The notes below the pieces were generated by a model, which worked only from the letters and a program-made list of their open reading frames with translations, ran no database searches and was not told where the DNA came from. From VXLM01 sp034421575 (GTDB lineage Bacteria > Chloroflexota > Dehalococcoidia > Lucifugimonadales > VXLM01), in NCBI GenBank assembly GCA_034421575.1, contig DAOUKG010000036.1:6038-70037 (forward strand): a DNA stretch of 64,000 bases, read 5' to 3'. The translations under genes and the position numbers were made by a program. The number at the start of each line of letters is the position of its first letter. Position 1 is the first letter of the stretch. Positions 7,490 to 15,960 of the stretch are shown here, in pieces.

Positions 7490-8317
7490 TTACCCGTACA
7501 CCTCGGCGATGACCTTACGCAGGTGCTTGGTCGCCAGGGCGATTCCCTCCTCGGGGGTGCACTTGTTGCGGCCCTCGGCCCCCTCGTAGACGATGGAGAT
7601 GTTGCCGTTGTAGCCGACGTTCTTGAGGATCTGGAAGATGCGGGGGTAGTCGAGGTAGGTCTCGACGCCGGTGTCGATCTGGTAGATCTTGGCTCGCACC
7701 GAACCGGCGTACGACGCTGTCGGCACGAGGTAGTCCTCGTAGAGGTCAACGTTGGGGTCGAACTCGCCGCGCGGATGTGATCCGATGGCCCCGAGCCACT
7801 GGCCGGTATCCCACAGGAACGTGAAGTTCTCCTTGTCCACGTCGCCCAAGATGCGAAGGGCCTGTTCTGCCGTCATGCAGAAGCTGCCGTTATCGTGGTT
7901 CTGCAGGCCGATGATGACGCCGCGCTCGGCGGCGTAGTCGGAGAGTTCCTTGAAGTCCTCGATCATCGGGCCCCAGAAGTACTCCTGCTCTTCCTTCGTA
8001 TCCGGCCAGCTATGCCGCGCGAACACGCGGAGCATCTGCCCGCCCATCAGGGCCGTCATGTCCACGTCTGCCCTGCCCTGCTCCATGCGGTCTTCACGCA
8101 TGTCCAGGGGGCCGACGAAGCTGCCCCCGCCAAGGTATCCGACGGGCAGTCCGGCCTTCACGCACATCATCTTGATCTTCATGACGAAGTCGATGTCGCG
8201 CGGCATCCCGCCGAGATGGAAGTCGATGACGTCCAGATCGAGTTCCCTGGCAAACTTCACATGCCCTGCGAATACTTCCGCGTCCGTTGCCCGCGCCATC
8301 CATCCGAGTTTTAGCAT
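7490..8317 (-). CDS. Sugar phosphate isomerase/epimerase-like TIM barrel (paralogue A)
   Basis: A 275-residue xylose-isomerase-like TIM-barrel protein. Ordered marks are DVIDFHLGGMPRD, VGYLGGGSFVGP, VFARHSWPDT, GLQNHDNGSF (His and Asn at a strand end), WDTGQWLGA, VRAKIYQIDTG and SIVYEGAEG, where the final Glu is a typical metal ligand. The family isomerises or epimerises sugars or inositol derivatives using a divalent metal. ATG 8317 was chosen because AAAGGAGAC sits just upstream. It is paralogous to 11599-12441 and 12485-13321. Substrate unknown. Confidence 0.85.
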   Translation of the reverse strand: MLKLGWMARATDAEVFAGHVKFARELDLDVIDFHLGGMPRDIDFVMKIKMMCVKAGLPVGYLGGGSFVGPLDMREDRMEQGRADVDMTALMGGQMLRVFARHSWPDTKEEQEYFWGPMIEDFKELSDYAAERGVIIGLQNHDNGSFCMTAEQALRILGDVDKENFTFLWDTGQWLGAIGSHPRGEFDPNVDLYEDYLVPTASYAGSVRAKIYQIDTGVETYLDYPRIFQILKNVGYNGNISIVYEGAEGRNKCTPEEGIALATKHLRKVIAEVYG

Positions 8318-8341
8318 TGGTGTCTCCTTTTGTGGTTCTTG

Positions 8342-8440
8342 TGCCAATTTCGAGTGATGCCACCATATTCTCGCCGACCGAATTCGATGGATTCCCGCTT
8401 TCGCGGGAATGACGAGTCTATGGCGTATCTAAAACGAATT
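8342..8440. mobile_element. Degenerate copy of MITE-like family 1
   Basis: The stretch TGCCAATTTCGAGTGATG, CCATATTCTCGCCGACCG, the palindrome ATTCCCGCTTTCGCGGGAAT and a far end AACGAATTGAT line up in order with the intact family-1 elements at 6812 and 38266. Terminal repeats have decayed and no target duplication is clear. It fills the gap between the isomerase start (8317) and the PHP gene end (8445). Confidence 0.55.
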
Positions 8441-8444
8441 GATT

Positions 8445-9350
8445 TTACTCTTCACTTACGAATACCGGTTGCGTCCACGCCTTCACGCCCAGCGACGAGT
8501 AGACCGTGGCACGGACGTATCCTTCGTCTCCCTGAATCTCATACGTGGGTTCAAGTCCTTCGCGCTCTACCAAGACCCTACCGTCGGGGCCGGAAAAGAC
8601 CGTCCGGTAGAGGCACGTGGCGTACTGCTCTATCGTCAGGGACACTCTCTCGTCGGTGGACTCCAACTCTTCGAGGGTTACGCCCGTCGACGAGTAGAAG
8701 CTTCCGGACGCCAGACCGTTCACTATGGAGTCGACAGTCAGCTCATCGGCCTCCACTACCACCCAACCGCGCCCGGGATTCAGCATGTCGTGGGCGAAGT
8801 CGAAATAGTGGTGCGAGTCGTCCGACGCCACGCCGAAGATGGGCTTGCCCGCAGTCAGCACGCCGTCCCATATCTCCTCGGCGGTGAACTTGCCGGGGCC
8901 TCCCTCGTTGTTTGTGACCGGTGAGCCGTTGAAGACCTCTATGAGGCTTGCGCCGTCGACCTCACGAACGTGGGTGTGGTCGAAGGCCCACTGGTAGTTG
9001 GGATGGTTGATCGAGGCGATGCCACCGGCACCGAGTATGGCGTTCACGTTGCGCTGAATCGTATCAACGATCTCGTCGCCGTGGTATGGCTCAACGACTC
9101 TCGTGATTCCAATGCCGTTTATGTGGATGGGTATGGAACCGTTATCGATCCGAGCCGAGACCTCTTCTCCCGGGACCATGAGCGGCCCGCCATCCACCTC
9201 GTGATCGAGGATCGTCCTGTGATTGTGGTCGCTCAGGACGAGGAAGTCGTAGTCGTGCTCCATGAACCACTTGACCACGACCTCAGGATCGGCGTCGCCA
9301 TCCGATTTCGTGGTGTGAGTATGGATGTTGCCCTTGTACCAGTTCGGCAT
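8445..9350 (-). CDS. PHP-domain (CehA/McbA-like) metallohydrolase, paralogue A
   Basis: A 301-residue PHP-fold hydrolase. Metal ligands are visible in order: HTHTTKSDGD (HxH), LSDHNHRT, VPGEEVSA, SINHPN and ASDDSHHYFDF. A C-terminal beta-rich domain (about 215-301) follows. CehA/McbA-type enzymes hydrolyse phosphoesters, amides or carbamates, and the substrate here cannot be read. Its ATG lies directly after the stop of the upstream paralogue (no gap), so the two form an operon made by tandem duplication. Confidence 0.85.
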   Translation of the reverse strand: MPNWYKGNIHTHTTKSDGDADPEVVVKWFMEHDYDFLVLSDHNHRTILDHEVDGGPLMVPGEEVSARIDNGSIPIHINGIGITRVVEPYHGDEIVDTIQRNVNAILGAGGIASINHPNYQWAFDHTHVREVDGASLIEVFNGSPVTNNEGGPGKFTAEEIWDGVLTAGKPIFGVASDDSHHYFDFAHDMLNPGRGWVVVEADELTVDSIVNGLASGSFYSSTGVTLEELESTDERVSLTIEQYATCLYRTVFSGPDGRVLVEREGLEPTYEIQGDEGYVRATVYSSLGVKAWTQPVFVSEE

Positions 9351-10262
9351 CTAGTCACCCCTGACGAAGACCGGCTGGGTCCACGCCTTGCCGCCGGAGG
9401 AGGAGCGTACGGTGGCCCGAACGTATCCCTCGTCGCCGCGTATGGTGTACGACGCCGACAGTCCAGTTTCCTCAGCGAGCACCTTGCCGTCCTTGCCGGA
9501 GAATGTCGTCGTGAAAATGAAGTCACTCTCCTCCTTGATCTCGAGGGAGACCGACTCGTCCGACTGCTCCAACTCGGTCAACTCGATACCGGTAGATGAG
9601 TAGAACTCGCCCGTCGCGAGGCCGTCCACTATGGCGTCCATCGTGAGTTCGGGCGCTCGCACGACTACCCATCCACGTCCGGGATTGCTCATGCCGGGAT
9701 GGTAGTCGTAGTACCTGTGGGAGTCGTCGGTGGCGGTGCCGAAGATGACCCTGCCGGCGCTGAGGACACCGTCCCATATCTCCTCGGTGCTGGGCTTGCC
9801 GGGCGCTCCGTACAGGTTCACTCCGGGATGCCCATTGTAGACCTCCATCAGCTCTGCGCCCCTCACCTGAGTGATATGCGTGTGGTCGAAGGCCCAGTGG
9901 AAGTTGGGATGATTCAGTTGGGCAATGCCGTTCGCCTCGTGGATCGCGTCGACGTTGGCCTGGATCGTAGTGACGATGTCGTTGCCATGGATAGGCTCCA
10001 CGACACGCGAGATGCCGATGCCGTTGATGTGAATGGGAATCTGGCCAAACTCGATCCTGGCGGAGACCTCCTCTCCCGGGATCATCAGCGGCCCGCCCTC
10101 GACCTCGTGTTCGAGGATCGTGCGGTGGTTGTGGTCGCTGAGCATGAGGAAGTCGTAGCCGTGCTCCATGAACCAGTTGACGACGAACTCAGGGTCGGCG
10201 TCGCCATCCGACTCGGTTGTGTGAGTGTGCAGGTTGCCTTTGTACCACGTGAAGTCGGACAT
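9351..10262 (-). CDS. PHP-domain (CehA/McbA-like) metallohydrolase, paralogue B
   Basis: A 303-residue paralogue of the downstream gene with the same motif order (HTHTTESDGD, LSDHNH, IPGEEVSA, QLNHPN, ATDDSHRYYD) and the same C-terminal beta-rich domain. ATG 10262 is preceded by CAGGAGTTCTGCG, which fixes the start over longer alternatives. A consensus TTGACA sits at 10323-10328 on this strand. The pair is retained with clear divergence, which suggests related but distinct substrates. Confidence 0.87.
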   Translation of the reverse strand: MSDFTWYKGNLHTHTTESDGDADPEFVVNWFMEHGYDFLMLSDHNHRTILEHEVEGGPLMIPGEEVSARIEFGQIPIHINGIGISRVVEPIHGNDIVTTIQANVDAIHEANGIAQLNHPNFHWAFDHTHITQVRGAELMEVYNGHPGVNLYGAPGKPSTEEIWDGVLSAGRVIFGTATDDSHRYYDYHPGMSNPGRGWVVVRAPELTMDAIVDGLATGEFYSSTGIELTELEQSDESVSLEIKEESDFIFTTTFSGKDGKVLAEETGLSASYTIRGDEGYVRATVRSSSGGKAWTQPVFVRGD

Positions 10263-10301
10263 CGCAGAACTCCTGTCATTGGGCGCGGGAAGCGCGCAAA
10301 G

Positions 10302-10328
10302 GCTATAGTCCAACTGCCCACGTGTCAA
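10302..10328 (-). promoter_or_regulatory. Putative sigma70-type promoter for the PHP pair
   Basis: On the minus strand TTGACA (10328-10323) is followed after 15 bases by TATAGC (10307-10302). Spacing is slightly short, but the -35 is perfect. It lies about 40 bases before ATG 10262. Confidence 0.5.
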
Positions 10329-10338
10329 CCGGCGGTGC

Positions 10339-10344
10339 TACAAT
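10339..10344 (+). promoter_or_regulatory. Putative extended -10 for the TolB-like gene
   Basis: TGCTACAAT gives an extended -10 (TACAAT at 10339-10344) only about 16 bases before ATG 10360. There is no Shine-Dalgarno sequence in between, so the transcript could have a very short leader or none. No good -35 is seen. Confidence 0.4.
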
Positions 10345-10359
10345 CAGACATCGAGTCCT

Positions 10360-11517
10360 ATGACTGAAATCGCCTACATAAACCAGTCCATGAAGGCCGC
10401 CCTCACCAACGATTCGGGGAAGGCGCCGGTTGCCCTCGAAGGTCCAGGAGAGATCCAGACCTGGCCGACCTGGTCGCCCAACGGCAGGTACGTCGTGTAC
10501 TCCGCATTTTCGTCGGGCACAAACGGGCACGGGCGGATTGGGGTGTTCCTCCACGACCTTGCCGACGGGGAGACCCGGCAGACATTCGCCAACGAGCCGG
10601 GTTCGGACGGAATAGCCCGGAAGACGCCACACTATGTCCTGTGGTCGCCTGACAGCAAGATGGTCTCGCTGATCGCGAGGTCGAAGACGGACGGTCTGGC
10701 GGCGCTTGTGCACCGGGTCGCAGACCAGAGGCCGCCGACGGCGATCCACGAGGGGTTCCCCCTGTTCGCCTCATGGTCGAGGAACTCACGGTTCCTCCTC
10801 TTTCACTCGGCTGCAGAGCACTACCTCATCGACTTCCAGGGGGAGACGGCGCCGAGACGAATGCCGGGGGACTCGAGGCTGTACATGAGCCCTTCGTGGT
10901 CGCCGAGGGGGGCGGTCATGGCGCTGCTCAGCGAGGGCGAGGAGTACCGCAGCTCGTTGATGGTCGTCGACGTGGAGAACCTGTCCGCCCAATCGCTGGT
11001 GCAGTTCAATGGAAACGGCGCGTTCGTGTGGAGTCCCGACGGCGAGTCCCTAGCATTGACACGCGAACCCCAAGGGGATTCGAGGTTCTACAACGGCATC
11101 TGGCTCGTGTCCCTCGATGGGGCGGAACGCAAGATCGTCCATGACATGGTGCTGGCGTTCTTCTGGTCGCCGGACGGCAGGCAGATCGCCTACGTCACAA
11201 CATCGGAGGGAGCGGAAGGCTCGGTCCGCTGGGGGCTGATCAACGTGGAATCCGGGGAAGTACGTTACCTGTCCGACTTTCGACCGACAGAGGAGCAGTT
11301 GAGCATCTTCATGTTCTTCGACCAGTACGTGCAGTCGCACAATCCCTGGTCTCCGGACGGCTCCTCGCTCATCTACTGCGGCGCCCTCGGCTATACGAAA
11401 GGCCGCGATCCCCTGCCGGGGCTGGACGAGGCGTCGGTCATCATCGAAACCGTGGAGGCGGGGGAGACTACCGAGGTCGCTCGGGGCATTCTTGGGACGT
11501 GGTCGCCGAAGGGCTGA
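10360..11517 (+). CDS. TolB-like/PD40 beta-propeller protein
   Basis: A 385-residue protein with repeated blades ending in W-S-P-[DN]-G/S motifs: TWSPNGRYVVY, LWSPDSKMVS, SWSRNSRFLLF, SWSPRGAVMA, VWSPDGESLAL, FWSPDGRQIAY, PWSPDGSSLIY. This is the PD40/TolB-type six- or seven-bladed propeller, usually a binding scaffold. There is no signal peptide, so a cytoplasmic location is likely. It is divergent from the PHP pair and convergent with the isomerases. Partner unknown. Confidence 0.85.
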   Translation: MTEIAYINQSMKAALTNDSGKAPVALEGPGEIQTWPTWSPNGRYVVYSAFSSGTNGHGRIGVFLHDLADGETRQTFANEPGSDGIARKTPHYVLWSPDSKMVSLIARSKTDGLAALVHRVADQRPPTAIHEGFPLFASWSRNSRFLLFHSAAEHYLIDFQGETAPRRMPGDSRLYMSPSWSPRGAVMALLSEGEEYRSSLMVVDVENLSAQSLVQFNGNGAFVWSPDGESLALTREPQGDSRFYNGIWLVSLDGAERKIVHDMVLAFFWSPDGRQIAYVTTSEGAEGSVRWGLINVESGEVRYLSDFRPTEEQLSIFMFFDQYVQSHNPWSPDGSSLIYCGALGYTKGRDPLPGLDEASVIIETVEAGETTEVARGILGTWSPKG

Positions 11518-11598
11518 CAGCTACTTTGCTCTGAACACCGGCCCCGTATCGGGGTACCGGGCAAGCTCTCCGCCGGTATGACGATGAAGGAGGCGGTT

Positions 11599-12441
11599 CT
11601 ACCGCGCGAAGACGGTGGAGTCTTCTATGACATCCCGCAGGTAGTCGGCGGCCATGGCTATGCACGTCTGATCGTCGTACCTGTTGCGGGGAATGTCGCC
11701 GCCCTCGAAGACTATGGAAATCGCGCCGTTGAAGTCGACGTCTCGGAGGATGCGAAGGAAGCGTGGGTAGTCCATCCATTCCTCGAACCCGTTGTCGATC
11801 TTGTATATCTTGGCTCGGACTCCCGTTGCGTAGGGGGCCACCCGCTTGTGGTAGGCCTCGTAAATGTCGAGTTCGGTGTTGTACCAGCCCCGGGGGGAAC
11901 CTCCACGCGCGCCCTCCCACTGCCCCGAGTCGAGGATGTACGTGAAGTTCTTCCGGCCCACGTCTCGCAGGATCCGCAGCACCTGGTTGGCGTTCATGGC
12001 GAAGCTGCCATGGTTATGGTTCTGGAGCGAAACGACGACGCCACGCTCGCCACAGTAGTCGGCCAGCTCCTGGAAGTCCTCGATCATCGGTTCCCAGAAG
12101 CGTTCCTGCTCTTCGACGGTGTCCGGCCACTTGTGTCGCGCGAAGACGTGGAGGACCTGCGCTCCGATAAATGCGGCGGAGTCGGCATCGCCTTTCGCGC
12201 GAGCCAGGCGCTGCCCCCGCATCTCCTCAGGGCCCACAAGGCTCACGCCCGATGCGAAGTACCCGATAGGCAGGCCTGCCCGCAGGCAGTGGAGCTTCGT
12301 ACGCCTGAGGAATTCCGGCGTCTGCAGTTCGGTCATTATCAAGAGATCGATCATGTCGAGGCCGATATCGCGGGCAAAGTCGATGAGGCCCGGATAGGCG
12401 TCCTCAGTCTGTCCTCGCGCCATGTATGAGAGCTTTATCAC
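11599..12441 (-). CDS. Sugar phosphate isomerase/epimerase-like TIM barrel (paralogue B)
   Basis: A 280-residue TIM-barrel protein starting at GTG 12441. Motifs are shared with paralogues A and C: VFARHKWPDTVEEQERFWEP, VVSLQNHNHGSFAMNANQV, ILDSGQWEGARGGSPRGW, VRAKIYKIDNGFEEWMDYPR and SIVFEGGDIPRNR. The N-terminal strand is more divergent (DMIDLLIMTELQTP in place of DFHLxGMPRD), suggesting a changed substrate pocket. It lies 43 bases downstream of paralogue C on the same strand and is probably one operon. Confidence 0.86.
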   Translation of the reverse strand: MIKLSYMARGQTEDAYPGLIDFARDIGLDMIDLLIMTELQTPEFLRRTKLHCLRAGLPIGYFASGVSLVGPEEMRGQRLARAKGDADSAAFIGAQVLHVFARHKWPDTVEEQERFWEPMIEDFQELADYCGERGVVVSLQNHNHGSFAMNANQVLRILRDVGRKNFTYILDSGQWEGARGGSPRGWYNTELDIYEAYHKRVAPYATGVRAKIYKIDNGFEEWMDYPRFLRILRDVDFNGAISIVFEGGDIPRNRYDDQTCIAMAADYLRDVIEDSTVFAR

Positions 12442-12484
12442 TGCCTGTCGCCTTCTTCGTTCGTGGTCCTTCGCCGTTTCATCA

Positions 12485-13321
12485 TCAGTGATACAGGTAC
12501 GCCAGCGCCATCACGTCGCGCAGGTGGCCGGCGGCCAGTCTTATGCACTCTTCCATGTCGACACGATTGCGGGGAGGCTGGCCTCCCTCGAACACGATTG
12601 ACACCGTGCCGTTGAAGTCGTGCTGCCGCAGAATCTTGAATATGCGCGGATAGTCGAGCCACTCCTCCCAGCCGTTGTCGATCTTGTAGATCTTGGCCCG
12701 GACCAGCGTCGTGTGCGCGGCCACGCGCTCCATGTAGTCGCGATAGATGTCGACGTTCAGGTCGCGCCACCCTCGCGGGGAACCACCGACGGCACCCTGC
12801 CACTGCCCTGTGTCCATGATGTAGGTGAAGTTGGGCCTGTCTACGTCGCTGAGAATTCTCAGCACCTGGTCGGCGTTCATGGCAAAGCTGCCATGATTGT
12901 GATTCTGGAGTCCTATCACGACGCCTTTCGCCGCCGCATAGTCGGAAATTATCTGAAAATCCTCGATCATGGGGCCCCAGAAGCGCTCCTGCTCCTCCAC
13001 GGTGTCGGGCCACTTGTATCTCGCGAATACCCGGAGCATTTGCGCGCCGATGAGCGCGGCGGTGTCCACGTCCCGGCGGCCAACACCGAGCCGGTCGGCA
13101 CGCTCCTCCAGAGGTCCGACGAATTTGCCGCCGCCGAGGTATCCGATCAGCAGGCCCGCATCGACGCACATGGTCTTGATCTTGGTGATGAATGCCGGGT
13201 CGCGGGGCATCCCGCTGAGGTGGAAGTCGATGACGTCCAGCCCGGTCTCACCGGCAAACTGCACCTGACGCTCGAAAACGGCGGCGTCGGTCGCTCGTGC
13301 CATCCAACTCAGCTTCATCAT
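12485..13321 (-). CDS. Sugar phosphate isomerase/epimerase-like TIM barrel (paralogue C)
   Basis: A 278-residue protein closely resembling paralogue A at its N terminus (MMKLSWMARATDA, DVIDFHLSGMPRDP, IGYLGGGKFVGPLE) and paralogue B in the middle (GLQNHNHGSFAMNADQV, YKIDNGWEEWLDYPR, SIVFEGGQPPRNR). The terminal Glu of IVFEGG is the likely metal ligand. It is the first gene of a two-gene operon with paralogue B. Isomerase or epimerase action on a sugar or cyclitol is likely. The exact reaction is unknown. Confidence 0.86.
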   Translation of the reverse strand: MMKLSWMARATDAAVFERQVQFAGETGLDVIDFHLSGMPRDPAFITKIKTMCVDAGLLIGYLGGGKFVGPLEERADRLGVGRRDVDTAALIGAQMLRVFARYKWPDTVEEQERFWGPMIEDFQIISDYAAAKGVVIGLQNHNHGSFAMNADQVLRILSDVDRPNFTYIMDTGQWQGAVGGSPRGWRDLNVDIYRDYMERVAAHTTLVRAKIYKIDNGWEEWLDYPRIFKILRQHDFNGTVSIVFEGGQPPRNRVDMEECIRLAAGHLRDVMALAYLYH

Positions 13322-13488
13322 GGCGTGTTCACCATCGCGTCTTGGACTCCAAACCGGCTGTCCCCGGTGAGTATAACACCGCTCCCTCGCAGGAATGGCG
13401 CTGCGCGCAAATCATATCAGCCTGTGACTGCAGGCGCATACGACCGTAGACGTATGCGCCGGTCGAGTCAGTTTAAAGAGCGCAAGCA

Positions 13489-14691
13489 CTACTGAGTGGG
13501 AGCGGGGCCCAGGACCTTGTAACCCAGGTTGTCGTCGTTACGCTCCGCCGTCGGCAGGACCTCGACAACGACGTTGGACAGACCTACGACGTCGCCGTTT
13601 TCGTCGAAGCTGTAGTTGTCCCCGATGGCGCCGCTGTGAGTCAGACCGTACAGACAGTCGCGGAAACCGTCCGCGTCCTGATCGTCGCCCGTCTGCTCCA
13701 GGCAGGCCGCGGCGATGTAGACGTCGTCGTAGGCGGAACCCTGGAACCATGGCAGCGTCGCAACACCTCCAAAGCGAGCCTTGAAGTTCTCGAGGAACTT
13801 CCTGCCGGTGTCGCTGTCAAGATCCGGGTTGGGGATAATCGCCTTCAGTCCCGTCGCGGCGTCTCCGGCGATGCTCAATGCCTCGGGCGCGGTGGGCACG
13901 ATCTCGGAGTAGATGGGGCCATCGTAGCCGAGCTCGTGGGACTGCTTGATGATGGTGCCGCCAGATGCCTCGCCCTGAGCAGCCAGCAAGATGGCATCGG
14001 GCTCTTCGCTTATCAACTTGGTCAACTGTGTGCGGAAGTCGATGACATCCGATGAATAGCCTTCGGCCGCCAGTACCGAGCCGCCCAGCTTCTCGAACTG
14101 TGCAACCGCCGTCCGTCGCGTTCCCTCGGCGTAGTCGGTGGACTCGGTGATGGTGACGATATTGCGTATTCCGTCGGCCCACATGGTGTTGCCCATGTCA
14201 ACACCGAGCCTCGCGTCGTTTATGGCCGTCCGGAAAATGTAGTCGCCCGCCTCGGCAATGTCGGGGCTCGTCGCCGATGCTGAGAGCATGACGACGCCGT
14301 CCTTCTCCGCCAGAGGCGCCGCTCCCAGCATCGCGCCGCTGCAGGTGGTGCCGAGGATGATCTTGACTCCATCCACAGCGGTCAGCTTTTTATAGGCCGT
14401 GATAGCATCTTGCGCCGCGCACTTGGAGTCTTCGATGATGAGCTTCAGCTCTCGCCCGTTGATGCCTCCCGCCGCGTTGATCTCCTCGACGGCCAGCAGC
14501 TTCGCATCGCGAACCGGATTGCCGTATGACTCGGCGACCCCGGTAAGAGCGTCCATCGCCCCGATGACGAACGGCTCGGCGGAAACCGGCGTGTTAGTGG
14601 GTTCCGGCGCGGGAGTAGGGTCTGCATCCGAGCCGCAGGCAAGAACAAATATCGCCGGTAGACAAACCAAAAAAGCAAACTTCCAAGACAT
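13489..14691 (-). CDS. ABC transporter substrate-binding lipoprotein, LivK-like
   Basis: A 400-residue periplasmic-binding protein of the branched-chain amino acid/amide type. The N terminus has a signal peptide ending in FVLAC (lipidated Cys19) and a Thr/Pro linker, then FVIGAMDALTGVAESYG, AVEEINAAGGINGREL, TTCSGAMLGAAPLAEK and ITESTDYAEGTRR. ATG 14691 follows TAGGAGAA. It acts outside the membrane and should feed a permease, but no permease or ATPase genes are near. It could serve an unlinked transporter or act as a sensor. Confidence 0.88.
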   Translation of the reverse strand: MSWKFAFLVCLPAIFVLACGSDADPTPAPEPTNTPVSAEPFVIGAMDALTGVAESYGNPVRDAKLLAVEEINAAGGINGRELKLIIEDSKCAAQDAITAYKKLTAVDGVKIILGTTCSGAMLGAAPLAEKDGVVMLSASATSPDIAEAGDYIFRTAINDARLGVDMGNTMWADGIRNIVTITESTDYAEGTRRTAVAQFEKLGGSVLAAEGYSSDVIDFRTQLTKLISEEPDAILLAAQGEASGGTIIKQSHELGYDGPIYSEIVPTAPEALSIAGDAATGLKAIIPNPDLDSDTGRKFLENFKARFGGVATLPWFQGSAYDDVYIAAACLEQTGDDQDADGFRDCLYGLTHSGAIGDNYSFDENGDVVGLSNVVVEVLPTAERNDDNLGYKVLGPAPTQ

Positions 14692-14963
14692 CGTTGCCAA
14701 TTCTCCTATCCAGTCGACTCTAGTCTGCGAAATCCTCGTGTTTCGTGAATGAGTATCGCATGGTTTCATTCGAAATTGGACCCTATTTTGAACATGGCGA
14801 AAATGTAGCAATCGAGCCGAGCGGTGTCAACGCTTCTTTCGGTCAACTTGTATTGCAAAAACTAATCTCCGCTCAACAAGACACTCTTCCCGATGAGGGT
14901 TGATGTTCGGACATCGGAGTCCGTGTGAGCGACTGCGCTAGGAGCAAACGCGAGCCGGAGAGC

Positions 14964-15105
14964 TAGTGTCCTGTCTCGTAAGTTCATCGTATTATCGGGG
15001 GTAGTCTTGTAGAGGGCGGAGTCTGGATTCCGGCCTTCGCCGGAATGACGAACGAGCGTCGATGGTCGTCGCATTTATTCAACGAACTTCAGAAACGGGA
15101 CACTA
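14964..15105. mobile_element. MITE-like element, family 2
   Basis: Imperfect inverted repeats of about 26 bases: TAGTGTCCTGTCTCGTAAGT at the left, and the complement of the right end reads TAGTGTCCCGTTTCTGAAGT. Both ends are bounded by TA, as for Tc1/IS630-type insertion. The interior carries the palindrome TTCCGGCCTTCGCCGGAA. It is non-coding and fills part of the 520-base gap before the lipoprotein gene. The rest of that gap shows nothing I can name. Confidence 0.75.
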
Positions 15106-15213
15106 GTCGTCACGAAATTGCGTCCCTCTCTTCCACCATGAATATGCAAAATGGCTCTATTTCCCGTAATATTTGCGCGTTCGCACTTGATCATGAATCA
15201 AGGAGTTGAAGTG

Positions 15214-15960
15214 ATGAGAGGCACAAATACGCTTGGTCGCGCAATGTGGGTCATCGTTGCGACGGTGGCTCTCCTGTTCCCTGCCACCTCGTGCGGCGGC
15301 GAGTCAACGCCAACTCCCACGCCAGCGCCGGTCTTGAGGGACGTGCTAACTTCGGCCGGTGAGAATCTGGCCGCCATGTCATCGGCCAGATTCGGCATGG
15401 TCGACGAAAAGGAAACGGGCGTCAAATTCTTCGGAACGACGTTCAAGAGCATGGAAGCGGAAGTGAAGCCTCCCAACAGCTTCTGGATGCTGGTGGACGT
15501 GGTGAGTCCGGCCTTTGGATTTGTTCAAATCGAGATGATGGCCGTCGGGGAGGAAGCCTTCATCAAGCTCTCCGAGGAAGCGCCGTGGACCCCCTTGCCC
15601 CCCGACGAACTGCCTTTCAATCTCGGGGGAGTGGGCGTGAATTTGCGCGACGTACTCTTTACCGTTAGGGACGGGGACGGCGCCATCACGGGCGTCGAGT
15701 CCGTGATGGGCGCCCGAACAATTCGCGTCGAGGGGACTATTTCCTCAGAGCGGATGTCGGACCTCATTACGTTGGTGGACCCCGATCATACAGTGGCCCT
15801 GACTTTGTGGATTGACGAAACCGATCATCTCTTGCGGCAGATGCGGTTAGCGGGCCAACTCTTCGACGACGACGGCCCCGAAACCACCCGACTCTTCACC
15901 ATCGACGACATCGACGTCCCGGTCGAAATCGAAATTCCGGACATAGGATCCGGTCAGTGA
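15214..15960 (+). CDS. LppX/LprAFG-family lipoprotein
   Basis: A 248-residue lipoprotein with signal peptide and lipobox PATSC (Cys27), a Thr/Pro linker, then a domain with the LppX/LprAFG pattern: alternating strands, FVQIEMMAVGEEAFIKLSEE, W-T-P-L and LTLWIDETDHLLRQMRLAG. LprG in Mycobacterium binds acylated lipids in a hydrophobic cavity and works with the MFS protein encoded next to it. Here too the stop overlaps an MFS gene (GTGA). ATG 15214 follows AAGGAG. It probably loads or carries a lipid at the outer face of the membrane. Confidence 0.8.
   Translation: MRGTNTLGRAMWVIVATVALLFPATSCGGESTPTPTPAPVLRDVLTSAGENLAAMSSARFGMVDEKETGVKFFGTTFKSMEAEVKPPNSFWMLVDVVSPAFGFVQIEMMAVGEEAFIKLSEEAPWTPLPPDELPFNLGGVGVNLRDVLFTVRDGDGAITGVESVMGARTIRVEGTISSERMSDLITLVDPDHTVALTLWIDETDHLLRQMRLAGQLFDDDGPETTRLFTIDDIDVPVEIEIPDIGSGQ

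Noticed and set aside
13489..14691. Complete ABC amino-acid transporter
   Set aside because: Only the binding protein is present. No permease or ATPase genes lie on either side.
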